64,000 bases of DNA from an uncultured Oscillospiraceae bacterium (GCA_934448295.1 CAKSEY010000002.1:192532-256531), one strand, 5' to 3'. Positions 9,297-17,856 are shown, numbered from the stretch's first letter. Made by a program: numbers and translations. Notes: generated from the sequence alone by a model not told the origin.

Positions 9297-9371
9297 GATA
9301 CGCTGAATAAAACCAGCCGCGTGAGGTTCCGCGTTTGAACGGGTCGATTTTGTTTTATTTAGCGTTTTCCT
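9297..9371. repeat. Interspersed palindromic element, copy 2
   Basis: Starts GATACGCTGAATAAA, contains GTTTGAACGGGTCGATTTTG and ends TTTATTTAGCGTTTTCC; these match copy 1 at 2880-2970 in ends and core. Here it lies inside the transcribed leader of potA, so it would be copied into the pot mRNA as a long hairpin. Confidence 0.7.
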
Positions 9372-9391
9372 GGATATTATCCTGAGTTCAC

Positions 9392-9428
9392 ATCTGAAAT
9401 CATGCGCACCCGGACATGGATTTCAGAT
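9392..9428 (-). promoter_or_regulatory. Leader hairpin in the potABCD 5' UTR
   Basis: A perfect 10-bp inverted repeat (ATCTGAAATC with GATTTCAGAT) and a further ATG/CAT pairing around a GC-rich loop. It lies just downstream of the pot -10 box, so it could be a regulator operator or a 5' stabilising RNA hairpin. No known riboswitch consensus is recognised. Confidence 0.5.
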
Positions 9429-9441
9429 ACGACCATATTAC

Positions 9442-9470
9442 AGTTTATAATAAAAAAAACAATATGTCAA
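9442..9470 (-). promoter_or_regulatory. Sigma-A promoter for potABCD
   Basis: On the minus strand TTGACA (9465-9470), 17-base spacer, TAAACT (9442-9447). A leader of about 170 bases holds the hairpin and palindromic element copy 2. The rest of the 9266-9596 spacer holds only AT-rich sequence and the smpB terminator. Confidence 0.82.
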
Positions 9471-9567
9471 GATTTATTTTGTAAAACCGCGATATTTTTT
9501 ATATAAAGAGTATTCTGCTCTAAAAATAATGCTATATAAGGTAATTTGCGGAATTTTTGCATAAAAT

Positions 9568-9591
9568 AAACGCCGCATTTCTGCGGCGTTT
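9568..9591 (-). terminator. Intrinsic terminator after smpB
   Basis: A 10-bp stem AAACGCCGCA/TGCGGCGTTT with a 4-base loop, followed on the minus strand by an ATTTTAT tail. Confidence 0.82.
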
Positions 9592-9596
9592 AAGAT

Positions 9597-10055
9597 TTAT
9601 GACCTGCTGCGCTCCTTCATCGCGCGCTCCATTTCACGGCTTGCGTCACGCTTCGCCATGTCGTCGCGCTTATCGTGGAGCTTTTTGCCCTTGCACAGCC
9701 CGACCTGCACCTTCACCTTGGAGTCCTTGAAGTAAAGCGAAATCGGGATCAGTGTGTAGCCGCCCTGCTTTACCTGACCGAACAGCTTCAGTATCTCCTT
9801 TTTGTGGAGGAGAAGCTTCCGCACCCGGTAGGGATCCTTATTGAAGATGTTCCCCTTTTCATAGGGGGAGATGTGCATGTTGCGAATAAATGCCTCGCCG
9901 TTGTCGATGGATATCCATGAATCCTTGAGGTTCACTCCGCCGTTTCTGATGGATTTCACCTCGGTGCCAGCAAGCTCTATGCCAGCCTCGTAGCTCTCTA
10001 CGATGAAGTATTCATGCCTTACGACACGGTTTTCTGCAATGGTTTTTGTGTTCAT
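9597..10055 (-). CDS. smpB: SsrA-binding protein SmpB
   Basis: Binds tmRNA and brings it to stalled ribosomes for trans-translation. The 152-residue length and motifs are typical: ENRVVRHEYFI at the start, GIELAGTEVKSIR, ISPYEKGN, and the basic C-terminal tail KKLHDKRDDMAKRD that enters the mRNA channel. The ribosome site is GGAGGGCG. Only 24 bases separate it from the upstream dockerin-protein stop, with no terminator between, so read-through from the dockerin gene may contribute. No tmRNA gene was identified nearby. Confidence 0.96.
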   Translation of the reverse strand: MNTKTIAENRVVRHEYFIVESYEAGIELAGTEVKSIRNGGVNLKDSWISIDNGEAFIRNMHISPYEKGNIFNKDPYRVRKLLLHKKEILKLFGQVKQGGYTLIPISLYFKDSKVKVQVGLCKGKKLHDKRDDMAKRDASREMERAMKERSRS

Positions 10056-10079
10056 TCGCCCTCCATTCGGACGAGGAGC

Positions 10080-12233
10080 TTATTCCATTCCCACGATGTA
10101 CTTCAGGATCTGTACAGCGTCGTCCGCTCTTATCCAGCCATCGCCGTTGGTATCGGCAGCAGCCTTCTTATCGTAGGTTTCAAGGGTCACCTCGCCAATA
10201 ACCGCCTTGAGGATAGTCACTGCGTCCATCGCTGTAACGTTTCCGTCGCCGTCCACATCTCCGGACACGATAATGGTATATTCCGCGTCGCTGTTCGGGG
10301 CGGAAGCCTTCATTCCCGTTGCGATATACTGCGTTTCCGTAACGGCGGAGCCGTCAGCATTTGTGACCTTTACCGCAACTCCGTTTTCAATATTATCGCG
10401 GAAATCAGCCACGGTATACTTCTTTTTGAACCCGGCAGTGATGGTGCGCTTGTCGTGGTTGATGTTGAAGTTGGAAGAGATCATCTCAAAATTCTGCACA
10501 ACAGAGCTGATGAAGTAATCACCGCCCTCGCTGAATTCAGTCGTGACATATCCGTCCTTAACGTTCACCTCTCTGATGAACTCGGACTTCTTCGTGGAGG
10601 TGTTCCACTTGTACAGTCTGTACACGCCGTCCTTGTAAGTCGCGGAAACATCGAAGGTAACGCTTGCAATGCCCGGGAACGCCTTCTGCTCCTTAAAGGA
10701 GATTATGTGATAATCGCTTGCGTTGCCTACCTCAAAGCGGATAAGCTCCTCGTTCTTGCTTTCATAGCTGATATACGGGTCAAAATCGGCGGGCTTTGTA
10801 ACGTCAGTGCCGACAAATTCCCAGCTATACTTGTATCCGGTGCGGGTAGCGCCGTATGTTGTTATGCTCTTGTTTTCGCCGTATATAGCCTCAAATTCGC
10901 TCTTGGTGATAACGGCGGGATCCACCTGCTTGGTGGGAACCAGCCCGTTCTGCGCGGTCTGGAACGCCTTTATTGCCTTGTTTGCGTCATCAAGCGTTGT
11001 TGCTGTGTTCTTGCTTGCTTCAGTCAGGAGATCTACCGCTGTCGCCATTGCCTGCCAGCTCTCGGTGGTGTAGTCCGCTTCCTTATAGGTCTTGGCTATC
11101 GCAAGCAGATCTGTCAGGGTTTTCTTTGTGCCGCTGTTTACGCCCTCTACAAGCTGATTCTTTGCTTCAATCAGGCTTTCGTAAGCGCCCTGGAGCATAT
11201 CGTTGTCGTTCTTGTTGTATTCCAGGATAGTCTTGGCGGTTTTGAGCTGATTTGAGAACACAGTCCAGCTGGGACCTGTGTATGTATCCTGGGTGTACTT
11301 GTCGCACTCTGCGATCAGCGCCTCCAGGCGAACCTTTGCGGTCGTGGGGTCGCTGCCGTCCAGGAAGTAAACCGTGAACTCGCACTTGATGTTAGGGTTG
11401 CTGCTGGAGCCTGCAACAAACAGCGACACGGTACCGGTGATGGTGCCGGACTTGCTGATATATCCGTCCTTGAGGTAGGAAGCAACGTCCAGATCCACCT
11501 CGATGTTTTCATTCTTGAGGTAGTTCAGGTTGTTTTTCTCGCTTTCGGGGATATTATAGGTCGGCAGAGCCGGGTCATAGAAATACTCAGGCAGCCTGTT
11601 TCCGTCGCTCAGCAGCACGGTGGACAGCACCTTGTCCTTGAATTTGTTGAGCTCAGTTTCGTTAAGGGAATCGCCGACCCCGAAATAATATACGTTTGGC
11701 GTTACGGTCAGCTTACGCTGATTTGTGGAGTTTATCAGGTTGTTGGAAATATTCTTTGTAGGAATATTGAGCGCCGAGTACCACGCAGGAACAGACGTCA
11801 GGAAGTTGGAGCTGAGGTCTACCGTGGTGAGCATAGCGCACTCCGACAGGTCAACGCCGCCGATGGAGCTGTTGCGCAGCTTGTTGTTGGAAAGATCCAG
11901 GGTCTTTAATCTGGGCATATATTCGATTATTCCGGGGATATATTCCAGACCAATGCCGCTCAGATTGAGCGCGGTGATCTTTTCCAGATCTCCGAACGTG
12001 ATATCGGTGTAATCCTTGACGCCCGTGGCATTTTTCAGCGCCTTAAGGAAGTTTGCGTTGGGGGCAACCTCGCCGGAGCCGTAAAACAGCTTCTCGTTAT
12101 AGAGCCATACGGAATCCTTGCTGGTGTAGTTGGTGTTTGCAGCATAACTCGTCAGAGGCAGAAAAACCTGAGCGGAGCCAGCGGCCATGCAGCTAGTGAG
12201 CGCTGCGGCAATAATTCTTTTGCTGAGTTTCAT
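10080..12233 (-). CDS. Secreted leucine-rich/FIVAR protein with C-terminal dockerin
   Basis: A 717-residue exported protein. The signal peptide covers about residues 1-31 (cleavage near TSYAAN). Leucine-rich repeats (LTTVDLSSNFL, LKTLDLSNNKL) span about 85-165. Two FIVAR-type helical modules lie at about 300-365 and 370-434. Beta-rich regions fill about 435-650. A type I dockerin occupies 658-717, with two Ca-binding loops (DVDGDGNVTAMDAV and DTNGDGWIRADDAV). The dockerin would attach it to a cohesin-bearing scaffoldin or cell-surface anchor. No catalytic domain is recognised, so an adhesive or structural cellulosomal role is inferred. It has its own promoter and smpB directly downstream. Confidence 0.88.
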   Translation of the reverse strand: MKLSKRIIAAALTSCMAAGSAQVFLPLTSYAANTNYTSKDSVWLYNEKLFYGSGEVAPNANFLKALKNATGVKDYTDITFGDLEKITALNLSGIGLEYIPGIIEYMPRLKTLDLSNNKLRNSSIGGVDLSECAMLTTVDLSSNFLTSVPAWYSALNIPTKNISNNLINSTNQRKLTVTPNVYYFGVGDSLNETELNKFKDKVLSTVLLSDGNRLPEYFYDPALPTYNIPESEKNNLNYLKNENIEVDLDVASYLKDGYISKSGTITGTVSLFVAGSSSNPNIKCEFTVYFLDGSDPTTAKVRLEALIAECDKYTQDTYTGPSWTVFSNQLKTAKTILEYNKNDNDMLQGAYESLIEAKNQLVEGVNSGTKKTLTDLLAIAKTYKEADYTTESWQAMATAVDLLTEASKNTATTLDDANKAIKAFQTAQNGLVPTKQVDPAVITKSEFEAIYGENKSITTYGATRTGYKYSWEFVGTDVTKPADFDPYISYESKNEELIRFEVGNASDYHIISFKEQKAFPGIASVTFDVSATYKDGVYRLYKWNTSTKKSEFIREVNVKDGYVTTEFSEGGDYFISSVVQNFEMISSNFNINHDKRTITAGFKKKYTVADFRDNIENGVAVKVTNADGSAVTETQYIATGMKASAPNSDAEYTIIVSGDVDGDGNVTAMDAVTILKAVIGEVTLETYDKKAAADTNGDGWIRADDAVQILKYIVGME

Positions 12234-12328
12234 TTCAACGATCCTCTCCTTGAATATATTTTCCCGTATTTTTTATATGCCGTTTCCGGCTGTGTACCCA
12301 CGATGGCGGTTACACTGTATTCATATTT

Positions 12329-12357
12329 AGTATAGCACATTTCCCGCGTTTTGGCAA
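12329..12357 (-). promoter_or_regulatory. Sigma-A promoter for the dockerin-protein gene
   Basis: On the minus strand TTGCCA (12352-12357), 17-base spacer, TATACT (12329-12334). The leader of about 90 bases contains a GCCGGAAACGGC hairpin and ends in AAGGAGAGG before the ATG. Confidence 0.78.
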
Positions 12358-12630
12358 TAGGTGTGCCAGATTTTTTTATTGAAAAAAACAAGAAAATATA
12401 GATTTATCCTGAATTGAAAAAGGCTGCGGATAAACAGTCCTTTCCCGTCAGAACGCATACCGCATAGAATTGCTTATTCCGTGTGCAGGATGCCGCAGAC
12501 ACAGTTTATCTTTAACCAGAAAAGCGCCCAGTCCGGCGGAAAAGCACCAGAGCAACGGCTCGCCCTACGCAGTGTTTTTCCCGGAGACCCGGGACATAAA
12601 ACGAATTTCAAAAGCCGCTTTTTTCACAAG
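12358..12630. other. Intergenic stretch with no recognised feature
   Basis: AT-rich next to the promoter, then mixed sequence. The short ORFs have no ribosome site or recognisable protein features, and I see no conserved RNA motif. Confidence 0.5.
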
Positions 12631-12631
12631 C

Positions 12632-12659
12632 AAAAAGCGCCGCCTTTCGGCAGCGCTTT
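12632..12659 (-). terminator. Intrinsic terminator of the polytopic membrane-protein gene
   Basis: Stem AAAGCGCCGCC/GGCAGCGCTTT (one mismatch) with a TTTC loop; on the minus strand the stem runs into TTTTTG. Confidence 0.72.
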
Positions 12660-12679
12660 GAAGTTCTGTTGTTTGAAGC

Positions 12680-14242
12680 TTATGAGTAACGCTTCTGGTA
12701 CATATAGTTGCTTACTTCCTTGACAACGAACACTGCGATAATAGCAAGGCACGCAATAACGGAAAGTATGAACAGTATGCCGCAGATTATGTAGTTGTAG
12801 CCCTTGAATACGCGGGGAATCTCAGACAGACCCTGCGCAATGGCAGCGTCGCGCTCCGCAATGGAGTTTGCAACCTTGGTGCCTCTCTCGCCGAATACGG
12901 TGAAGATGGTGGAGAAGTTGCAGGAAGCGATCATCACATAAAGAGCCAGGGTTCCGAACTTTGTGAAGCTGTAGCCGCACCACATTGCGATAGCAAGGAA
13001 CAGTGTGATCCCGCCGTAGGCAATGAAGTACATATAGTCCATAGCGCCGAGTGTGATAGCGGTATAGTGCTGCTTATCCCACAGGAGAACAGCGATCATT
13101 GTCAGCACAAAGCTGAGAACGATGGAGCCGCAGCCGATAAGCACTGCGATAGCCGGCTTCTTTTCAGCCTCTGTGATGTGGAATGTGAGCTTTCTCTTGA
13201 TCTTGCCGAATGCCATGATAGTCAGCGCAGCGGCAGCAACAAAGGACAGGATCAGGAAAACCGTAGCCATCCACCAGCGGGAGGTCATTCCGTTGGAGCC
13301 TACCCAAGCGGTAGCGTCCGCGTCTCCGGTCTTGGCAAGCGCCTTCATGGGGTTGTAGGTCTTAACTACCCACAGGAATCTGAAGATGATCCCGATGAGA
13401 TTGGTAACTGTGATAGCGGCGCCGAAGGAGAAGAAGTAGATCATAGCCCACTCGCCCTCGCGCACATAGTTGATTGCGCCGATGAGCGCAGCCGCCATAA
13501 CCAGCATGAGGACCGTGCCCTGTGCGATTCCGGTATCGCTGAGCCAGCCGATAACGATCGACCAGTTTCCGCCGGAGTTACCGATATTGCCGTATGCTGT
13601 CATGCCAAGCGCCGCAAATACACAAGCGGCAACGGTCAGCAGGAAGAATATAGCGCCAGTCTTGCCACGCTTCTTCATGTCGGAGATCTGCTCAGGCGTG
13701 AGCAGCATATCGTCCGCATACTCAATATCGCTCTGATAGATGCAGTAAATACATGCCGCGAAGCAGATAACCGCGTCAACAGCGCCGAATATACGCATGG
13801 AGTTTCTGAAATTAGCGAAAGGAATGATGATCGGAACCAGCGCGATAAGGGTCTTGGCGCCGAACACTGCGATAAGGTAGGACTTGGCGAACGCAAAGCC
13901 CTTGTAGTAGCATACGGCAAGCAGCGCCAGGATTCCAGTGATAACTATGTAGATCAGCACAATATTGATGATCGTATCCCAGAGGGAAAGGATTATCTGA
14001 TTGTTTGCGATCTCAGCGTCGGAAGCGAAGGTCTTTCCGAAGAGCTTTACGATACAAGCCTTGCCCTCTTCGTTGTAGGCAGCGCACTGTCTGTATACGG
14101 GGTTGATGAAAAGCGGCTTCATCACCATAAAGAACGTAACAACAGCCTCGATCACAGCGAAAGCGATCATGCCGATGCCAACTGTCTTGTGGCTCAGCGG
14201 CTGCTTTGCTGCAACGCCGTTGTTTACTGTGGCAGATGTCAT
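12680..14242 (-). CDS. Polytopic membrane protein of unknown function
   Basis: 520 residues with roughly ten to twelve hydrophobic membrane segments. A short N-terminal cytoplasmic stretch (MTSATVNNGVAAKQPLSHK) precedes the first helix. A loop near residues 47-75 contains two Cys (RQCAAYNEEGKACIVK). A charged loop (LLTPEQISDMKKRGK) follows the fourth helix. I recognise no transporter signature, ATPase or catalytic motif. It has its own promoter and terminator and no operon partner, so the context does not suggest a role. The ribosome site CTAGGAGG is strong. Confidence 0.8.
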   Translation of the reverse strand: MTSATVNNGVAAKQPLSHKTVGIGMIAFAVIEAVVTFFMVMKPLFINPVYRQCAAYNEEGKACIVKLFGKTFASDAEIANNQIILSLWDTIINIVLIYIVITGILALLAVCYYKGFAFAKSYLIAVFGAKTLIALVPIIIPFANFRNSMRIFGAVDAVICFAACIYCIYQSDIEYADDMLLTPEQISDMKKRGKTGAIFFLLTVAACVFAALGMTAYGNIGNSGGNWSIVIGWLSDTGIAQGTVLMLVMAAALIGAINYVREGEWAMIYFFSFGAAITVTNLIGIIFRFLWVVKTYNPMKALAKTGDADATAWVGSNGMTSRWWMATVFLILSFVAAAALTIMAFGKIKRKLTFHITEAEKKPAIAVLIGCGSIVLSFVLTMIAVLLWDKQHYTAITLGAMDYMYFIAYGGITLFLAIAMWCGYSFTKFGTLALYVMIASCNFSTIFTVFGERGTKVANSIAERDAAIAQGLSEIPRVFKGYNYIICGILFILSVIACLAIIAVFVVKEVSNYMYQKRYS

Positions 14243-14316
14243 TTGGTTTTCCTCCTAGTACTCTGAAAGGCATATGCGCATTCTCCCCTGCGCACTATAC
14301 CATATGATTCTATTAA

Positions 14317-14345
14317 ATTATATCATATTTCAGCTCTATTTGCAA
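14317..14345 (-). promoter_or_regulatory. Sigma-A promoter for the polytopic membrane-protein gene
   Basis: On the minus strand TTGCAA (14340-14345), 17-base spacer, TATAAT (14317-14322). Confidence 0.82.
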
Positions 14346-14432
14346 GCAGCAACCGGGATTTTCGGGCATACGCTTTCAACAAAAATTCTCCGGAATATTT
14401 GTGCAAAATACAGATTAGTGAAACGGATTACA

Positions 14433-16046
14433 TCAAGGCGCCGTGTAATTTTCTCCCACATCACGCCCCAGGTCGCAGGTATACACGAATTCCACGACAT
14501 CGCCGGGGTTGAGCGTTATCTCAGCGGACGAAACGTCCGGAAATTCCCCGTTGACCCGGTACATCCAGCCGCTTAGCCCCCCGAAGCCGAACTCATATAT
14601 CCCCCCGATGCCGCTGACGTAGACCCCCATAGAGCCCGCCCCGGTGTAGTCCACCCGGACGCGCTGCTGCCGCGCAGCCTCGACCAGCGCTTCGAACGCC
14701 GACGCGCCCTCCGGAAGTGAGACCTCGCAGCGGCTTATAACAACGCCGTCCGCCGGGATAAGCTCCGGGGGATTTACAGCGCTGTCTATGCTGTCCATTT
14801 TGTCTAGCACCGACGTGCATTCTGCGGATATCTCCACCACGAGCGAGCCGCCATTCCCGCCGGAATAGTATTCCTCCGGGGAACGGATATCCAGCAGCCA
14901 TACCCCGCCGCACACCGCCGCAAGCACGGCAGCCGCCGGGATCAGCGCCTTTTTTCTCCTGATTACAAAGCAGACCAGGCACACCGCCGCCGCGATTCCC
15001 GCAATAACCGATAAAATCAGCTTTATCAGCCCGCCGGAAATCCCGGGAGCGTTGCTCTCCTGCGGTGCCTGCACGCTTTCCTCCGCGGAGGCCTCTGCGG
15101 TCTCATGGACTGTCTGCGGCGCCGTCGGGAGCTCCGCCGCAGAAAACAGAGCCTCCCCCCGCCCGGACAGCTCCAGCGCCGTGAACGCCTCCAGGGTCTG
15201 GACGGTGGCAAGCCCGTTCACCTCGCCGTCAAGGAGATGGGCGTAACCGCCGCCATCCCGACGGTACAGCGCGAGCTGCTCTGCCGCCTCCTCCGCCTTT
15301 TCCGTCATGCCTACGGCGCAGTAGGCTATGACCGCCTGAGCCGCGCTCTCGCAGGTCGGTGCGCCTATGGAGCAGTACATTCCGTCTATCGCCGCAAGCC
15401 AGTCCGCGCCGCGCCGCGCAGCCTCCCGCGCCACCGGGAGGCCGCACCCTGCCAGCGCGTAAACCGCAGCCGCCGTGATATCCACGTCCCCCGAGTCACC
15501 GAAAAGCGCAAAGCTTCCGTCCTCATGCTGCTGCGAGATAATGTACTGCGCAAGGCTGTCAGCGGTGTTCAGCGCGTTTTCCGGCTGTTCAGCCCGGGTG
15601 ACATTTATCTCGACAAGCGCCCAGATATATGCGTTGAAGCCCTGCCGGTCAAGCTGCGAGTTATTGTACGCTCCAAGCTCCGCCGCCTGCGAGCCGTCAG
15701 CCCCCAGCGCCGCAAGGATTATCCCCAGCCGCTGGAAATCCGTAGGCTTCACAAAGCCGTCCGTTTCCGCCAGCTCCTGCAGGCGCTGCCGGGCGGTGGC
15801 AGCGTAGTGCCCCGAGCCGTCTGCGCCGTAGAGCTTCGCGCGGCAGTACACCGACCAGTCCGCGTTTTTGTACTCCAGACCGTCCCAGAAGTCCTCCGCG
15901 CCGCGCTGGGCGGTCAGCCACTGAAAACATTCATCCGCCCTGGAAAGCCAGCCGAAGTCCTCCTCAGCCGCTGCGGAAAAAGCGGTCTGCACCGCCAGAA
16001 AAATAGCCATGCAGACCGCCGTGAATATTCGTATGAACCGTTTCAT
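14433..16046 (-). CDS. Exported alpha-barrel-repeat protein with C-terminal DUF4430 domain (transcobalamin-like layout)
   Basis: 537 residues. A signal peptide covers about 1-27. Residues 30-300 carry prenyltransferase/squalene-oxidase-type helical repeats, as in DGSFALFGDSGDVDITAAAV. Two membrane helices (about 340-362 and 369-387) flank a positively charged RRKK turn. A DUF4430 domain lies at about 400-530, with GGLSGWMYRVNGEFPD and LNPGDVVEFVYT. By the positive-inside rule both large domains face outward. An alpha-barrel plus a small DUF4430 beta domain is the fold pair of the animal cobalamin carriers transcobalamin and intrinsic factor, so corrinoid capture is a reasonable but unproven guess. 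It starts right after the upstream DUF4430 gene stop (TAATAAATG) with a weak ribosome site, implying translational coupling. Confidence 0.8.
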   Translation of the reverse strand: MKRFIRIFTAVCMAIFLAVQTAFSAAAEEDFGWLSRADECFQWLTAQRGAEDFWDGLEYKNADWSVYCRAKLYGADGSGHYAATARQRLQELAETDGFVKPTDFQRLGIILAALGADGSQAAELGAYNNSQLDRQGFNAYIWALVEINVTRAEQPENALNTADSLAQYIISQQHEDGSFALFGDSGDVDITAAAVYALAGCGLPVAREAARRGADWLAAIDGMYCSIGAPTCESAAQAVIAYCAVGMTEKAEEAAEQLALYRRDGGGYAHLLDGEVNGLATVQTLEAFTALELSGRGEALFSAAELPTAPQTVHETAEASAEESVQAPQESNAPGISGGLIKLILSVIAGIAAAVCLVCFVIRRKKALIPAAAVLAAVCGGVWLLDIRSPEEYYSGGNGGSLVVEISAECTSVLDKMDSIDSAVNPPELIPADGVVISRCEVSLPEGASAFEALVEAARQQRVRVDYTGAGSMGVYVSGIGGIYEFGFGGLSGWMYRVNGEFPDVSSAEITLNPGDVVEFVYTCDLGRDVGENYTAP

Positions 16047-16049
16047 TTA

Positions 16050-17009
16050 TTACTGCTTCTTGCTGAGTGCAATGCCTGCGCCTGCGAGAAGAACAACTGC
16101 GAATGCAACCGCTACGCCCTCAACTCCGGTAGAAGGAGAACCCTTGGAGGAATCAGCAGCGTCTGTTACAGCGCCGTCCTCGGTCGCAGCCTCAGCCGTG
16201 GCTGTTTCAGCGGTGGCAGCTTCGGCGGTAGCCGCTTCAGCAGTGCCAGCTTCTGCGGTAGCGTCAGTCTCGGTCTCGCCTGTTGCGGCGGGAGCCAGTA
16301 CTGCAATCTCGTCAGTAAGACCTGCAACGGCGTTGTCTATATCCTCCTGCGGAACGTTGTACTCTGCAAGAGCCTCCATAGCCGCCGTGTATGCGTACTG
16401 GAAAGCCTCGTCGTCAGCGCCTGCGTCCTTGAGCTCCGCGCAGAGTCTTACAAGCTCAGCCTTGTTGGTCGCGGGAACCAGCGCGGCAGCTCCGCCCCAG
16501 GAGGAGTTGTCAACGCCGAGGTCGGCGCCGTAGCCGTATACAGTGAACGCAAAACGCAGAACATCGCCGTCTGTGGGAACGTAGTCGCCAATGCCTACCT
16601 GTGCATATTCGTCGTTGATGAAGTAGCTCCAGCCGCTCTCTGAGGTGTAATCGAAGCTGCTGAGGTAGCCCTCCTGTGTTCTGCCGGTCATATCCGGGCA
16701 AACAGCCTGAATCTCTTCGGGGACGGCGGAATCGATGTCCTCGTCGGCAAATGCTGTGATGTATGAGCCATAGTCCGTTGTCTCGGTAAGTACCTCGGCG
16801 GCTCTCTCAACAACGCTGAGACCTGTGTCGCCCTCATAGAAAGGCACCTTTGTAGGCTCAACCGTGAAGCCCTGACCGATAGTGGACTTCTCAGCGGTAA
16901 AATAAACATAGCCAGCCGGCTCCGTATCCTCTGCGGAAACGCAGAAGGAAACCGCACTTGCTGCAACAGCCGCAGCCGCAGCAGCCGCAATGATCTTCGT
17001 GAATTTCAT
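16050..17009 (-). CDS. Surface-anchored DUF4430 protein
   Basis: 319 residues. A signal peptide covers about 1-26. A DUF4430-like domain lies at about 35-160, with SESGWSYFINDEYAQVGIGD and PTDGDVLRFAFTVYG. A short helical FIVAR-like segment follows at about 180-240. A low-complexity Ala/Thr/Glu spacer (250-278, AEAATAEAATAETATAEAAT) resembles a wall-spanning linker. The C terminus is a sorting-type signal: SPSTG (291-295), a hydrophobic helix and KKQ. It is first in an operon with the alpha-barrel/DUF4430 protein. The shared domain suggests they bind the same ligand; a corrinoid is possible by analogy, but no cobalamin riboswitch was seen in the leader. Confidence 0.8.
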   Translation of the reverse strand: MKFTKIIAAAAAAAVAASAVSFCVSAEDTEPAGYVYFTAEKSTIGQGFTVEPTKVPFYEGDTGLSVVERAAEVLTETTDYGSYITAFADEDIDSAVPEEIQAVCPDMTGRTQEGYLSSFDYTSESGWSYFINDEYAQVGIGDYVPTDGDVLRFAFTVYGYGADLGVDNSSWGGAAALVPATNKAELVRLCAELKDAGADDEAFQYAYTAAMEALAEYNVPQEDIDNAVAGLTDEIAVLAPAATGETETDATAEAGTAEAATAEAATAETATAEAATEDGAVTDAADSSKGSPSTGVEGVAVAFAVVLLAGAGIALSKKQ

Positions 17010-17122
17010 TTCTTTTATCCTCCAATATAAATCGTGCGGGCTGACTTCACAGCCCCTATAAACTCTCTCCGGCCCTCAGATGGACAGGGCGCATTAAGTC
17101 CCTTACTCTGAAAACCTTATCT

Positions 17123-17151
17123 ATTATATATCATTTTTGCCGAATTGTCAA
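17123..17151 (-). promoter_or_regulatory. Consensus sigma-A promoter for the DUF4430 operon
   Basis: On the minus strand TTGACA (17146-17151), 17-base spacer, TATAAT (17123-17128): a perfect consensus. The leader of about 110 bases contains a GGGCTGTGAAGTCAGCCC hairpin and ends in TTGGAGG. Confidence 0.9.
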
Positions 17152-17191
17152 CCTTTTAACGATATTTTTGATCGGATTTTCCAATAAATTG

Positions 17192-17219
17192 AAAAAAGCT
17201 GCCCAAAAGGAGCAGCTTT
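17192..17219 (-). terminator. Intrinsic terminator after the phosphopantetheinyl transferase gene
   Basis: On the minus strand AAAGCTGC-TCC, TTTT loop, GG-GCAGCTTT running into TTTTTTC. Confidence 0.85.
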
Positions 17220-17229
17220 CTTCTGTTTA

Positions 17230-17853
17230 TCATGCTGTAAACTGAGCCAGAAGCCAGTCAAGTGTGACCGTGCGTATCGCCGCGCTTTCGGCGCCCTTTC
17301 CGGAGATCCCCACAAGGTAATCTCCCACCGGGTACGCCGCAGTGTCCCTCATAAGGGTAGTATCCGCGCCGCGCAGGTCGCTGGCTATGCCGGTGCCAAG
17401 GCGCTTCAGGAACGCCTCCTTCTGCACCCACAGCCGTATGAGATCCTCGCCGGAATGCACCAGCGGGCGCTCGTTTTCGCCGAGCACGCGGGAACAGAGC
17501 CTCTCGCTGACCTTCCGTGAGCCGCTCTCGATATCCGCGCCGACCTCCCCGTCGTCCGAGAATGCCGCGCAGACCGCTCCCCTTGTGTGCGACAGCGAGA
17601 ATTGCAGAGCGCTTCCGATAAGGTACGGCTTCCCGAAGCTGCCGTGCTCAAACCGCAGCTTTTCCCGGGGAATACCAGTTCTCCGGCTCAGCTCCAGCGA
17701 AAGGAGGAGCCCAGCCGTCAGCGACAGCAGTTTATCCTCCCCGGAGCGCTTCTTCGCTATCCTGTCACGGCGGAGCGCCGAAACATACCCGAGGTATTTT
17801 TCAGCCCGGGAGAACTCCGCGCCGCCGGTCAGCACAACGATAACCTCGATCAT
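17230..17853 (-). CDS. 4'-phosphopantetheinyl transferase (Sfp type)
   Basis: Transfers the phosphopantetheine arm of CoA to a Ser of carrier proteins (ACP/PCP). The 207-residue Sfp-like protein shows FGKPYL, FSLSHTRG, the Mg-binding VGADIE, and the WxxKExxxK motif in LWVQKEAFLKRLGTG. It starts three bases after the upstream beta-repeat gene, with little ribosome site, so translation is probably coupled. No polyketide or non-ribosomal synthetase or carrier protein is visible in the window, so its target lies elsewhere. Last gene of the run that starts at the SGNH hydrolase. Confidence 0.9.
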   Translation of the reverse strand: MIEVIVVLTGGAEFSRAEKYLGYVSALRRDRIAKKRSGEDKLLSLTAGLLLSLELSRRTGIPREKLRFEHGSFGKPYLIGSALQFSLSHTRGAVCAAFSDDGEVGADIESGSRKVSERLCSRVLGENERPLVHSGEDLIRLWVQKEAFLKRLGTGIASDLRGADTTLMRDTAAYPVGDYLVGISGKGAESAAIRTVTLDWLLAQFTA

Positions 17854-17856
17854 TGC

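Noticed and set aside
12470..12723. Plus-strand small ORFs in the 12.4-12.7 kb spacer
   Set aside because: No ribosome site; they overlap a terminator and the 3' end of the membrane-protein gene.
17010..17122. Cobalamin riboswitch before the DUF4430 operon
   Set aside because: The leader has one simple hairpin and lacks a recognisable B12 box; it is also too short for the class.
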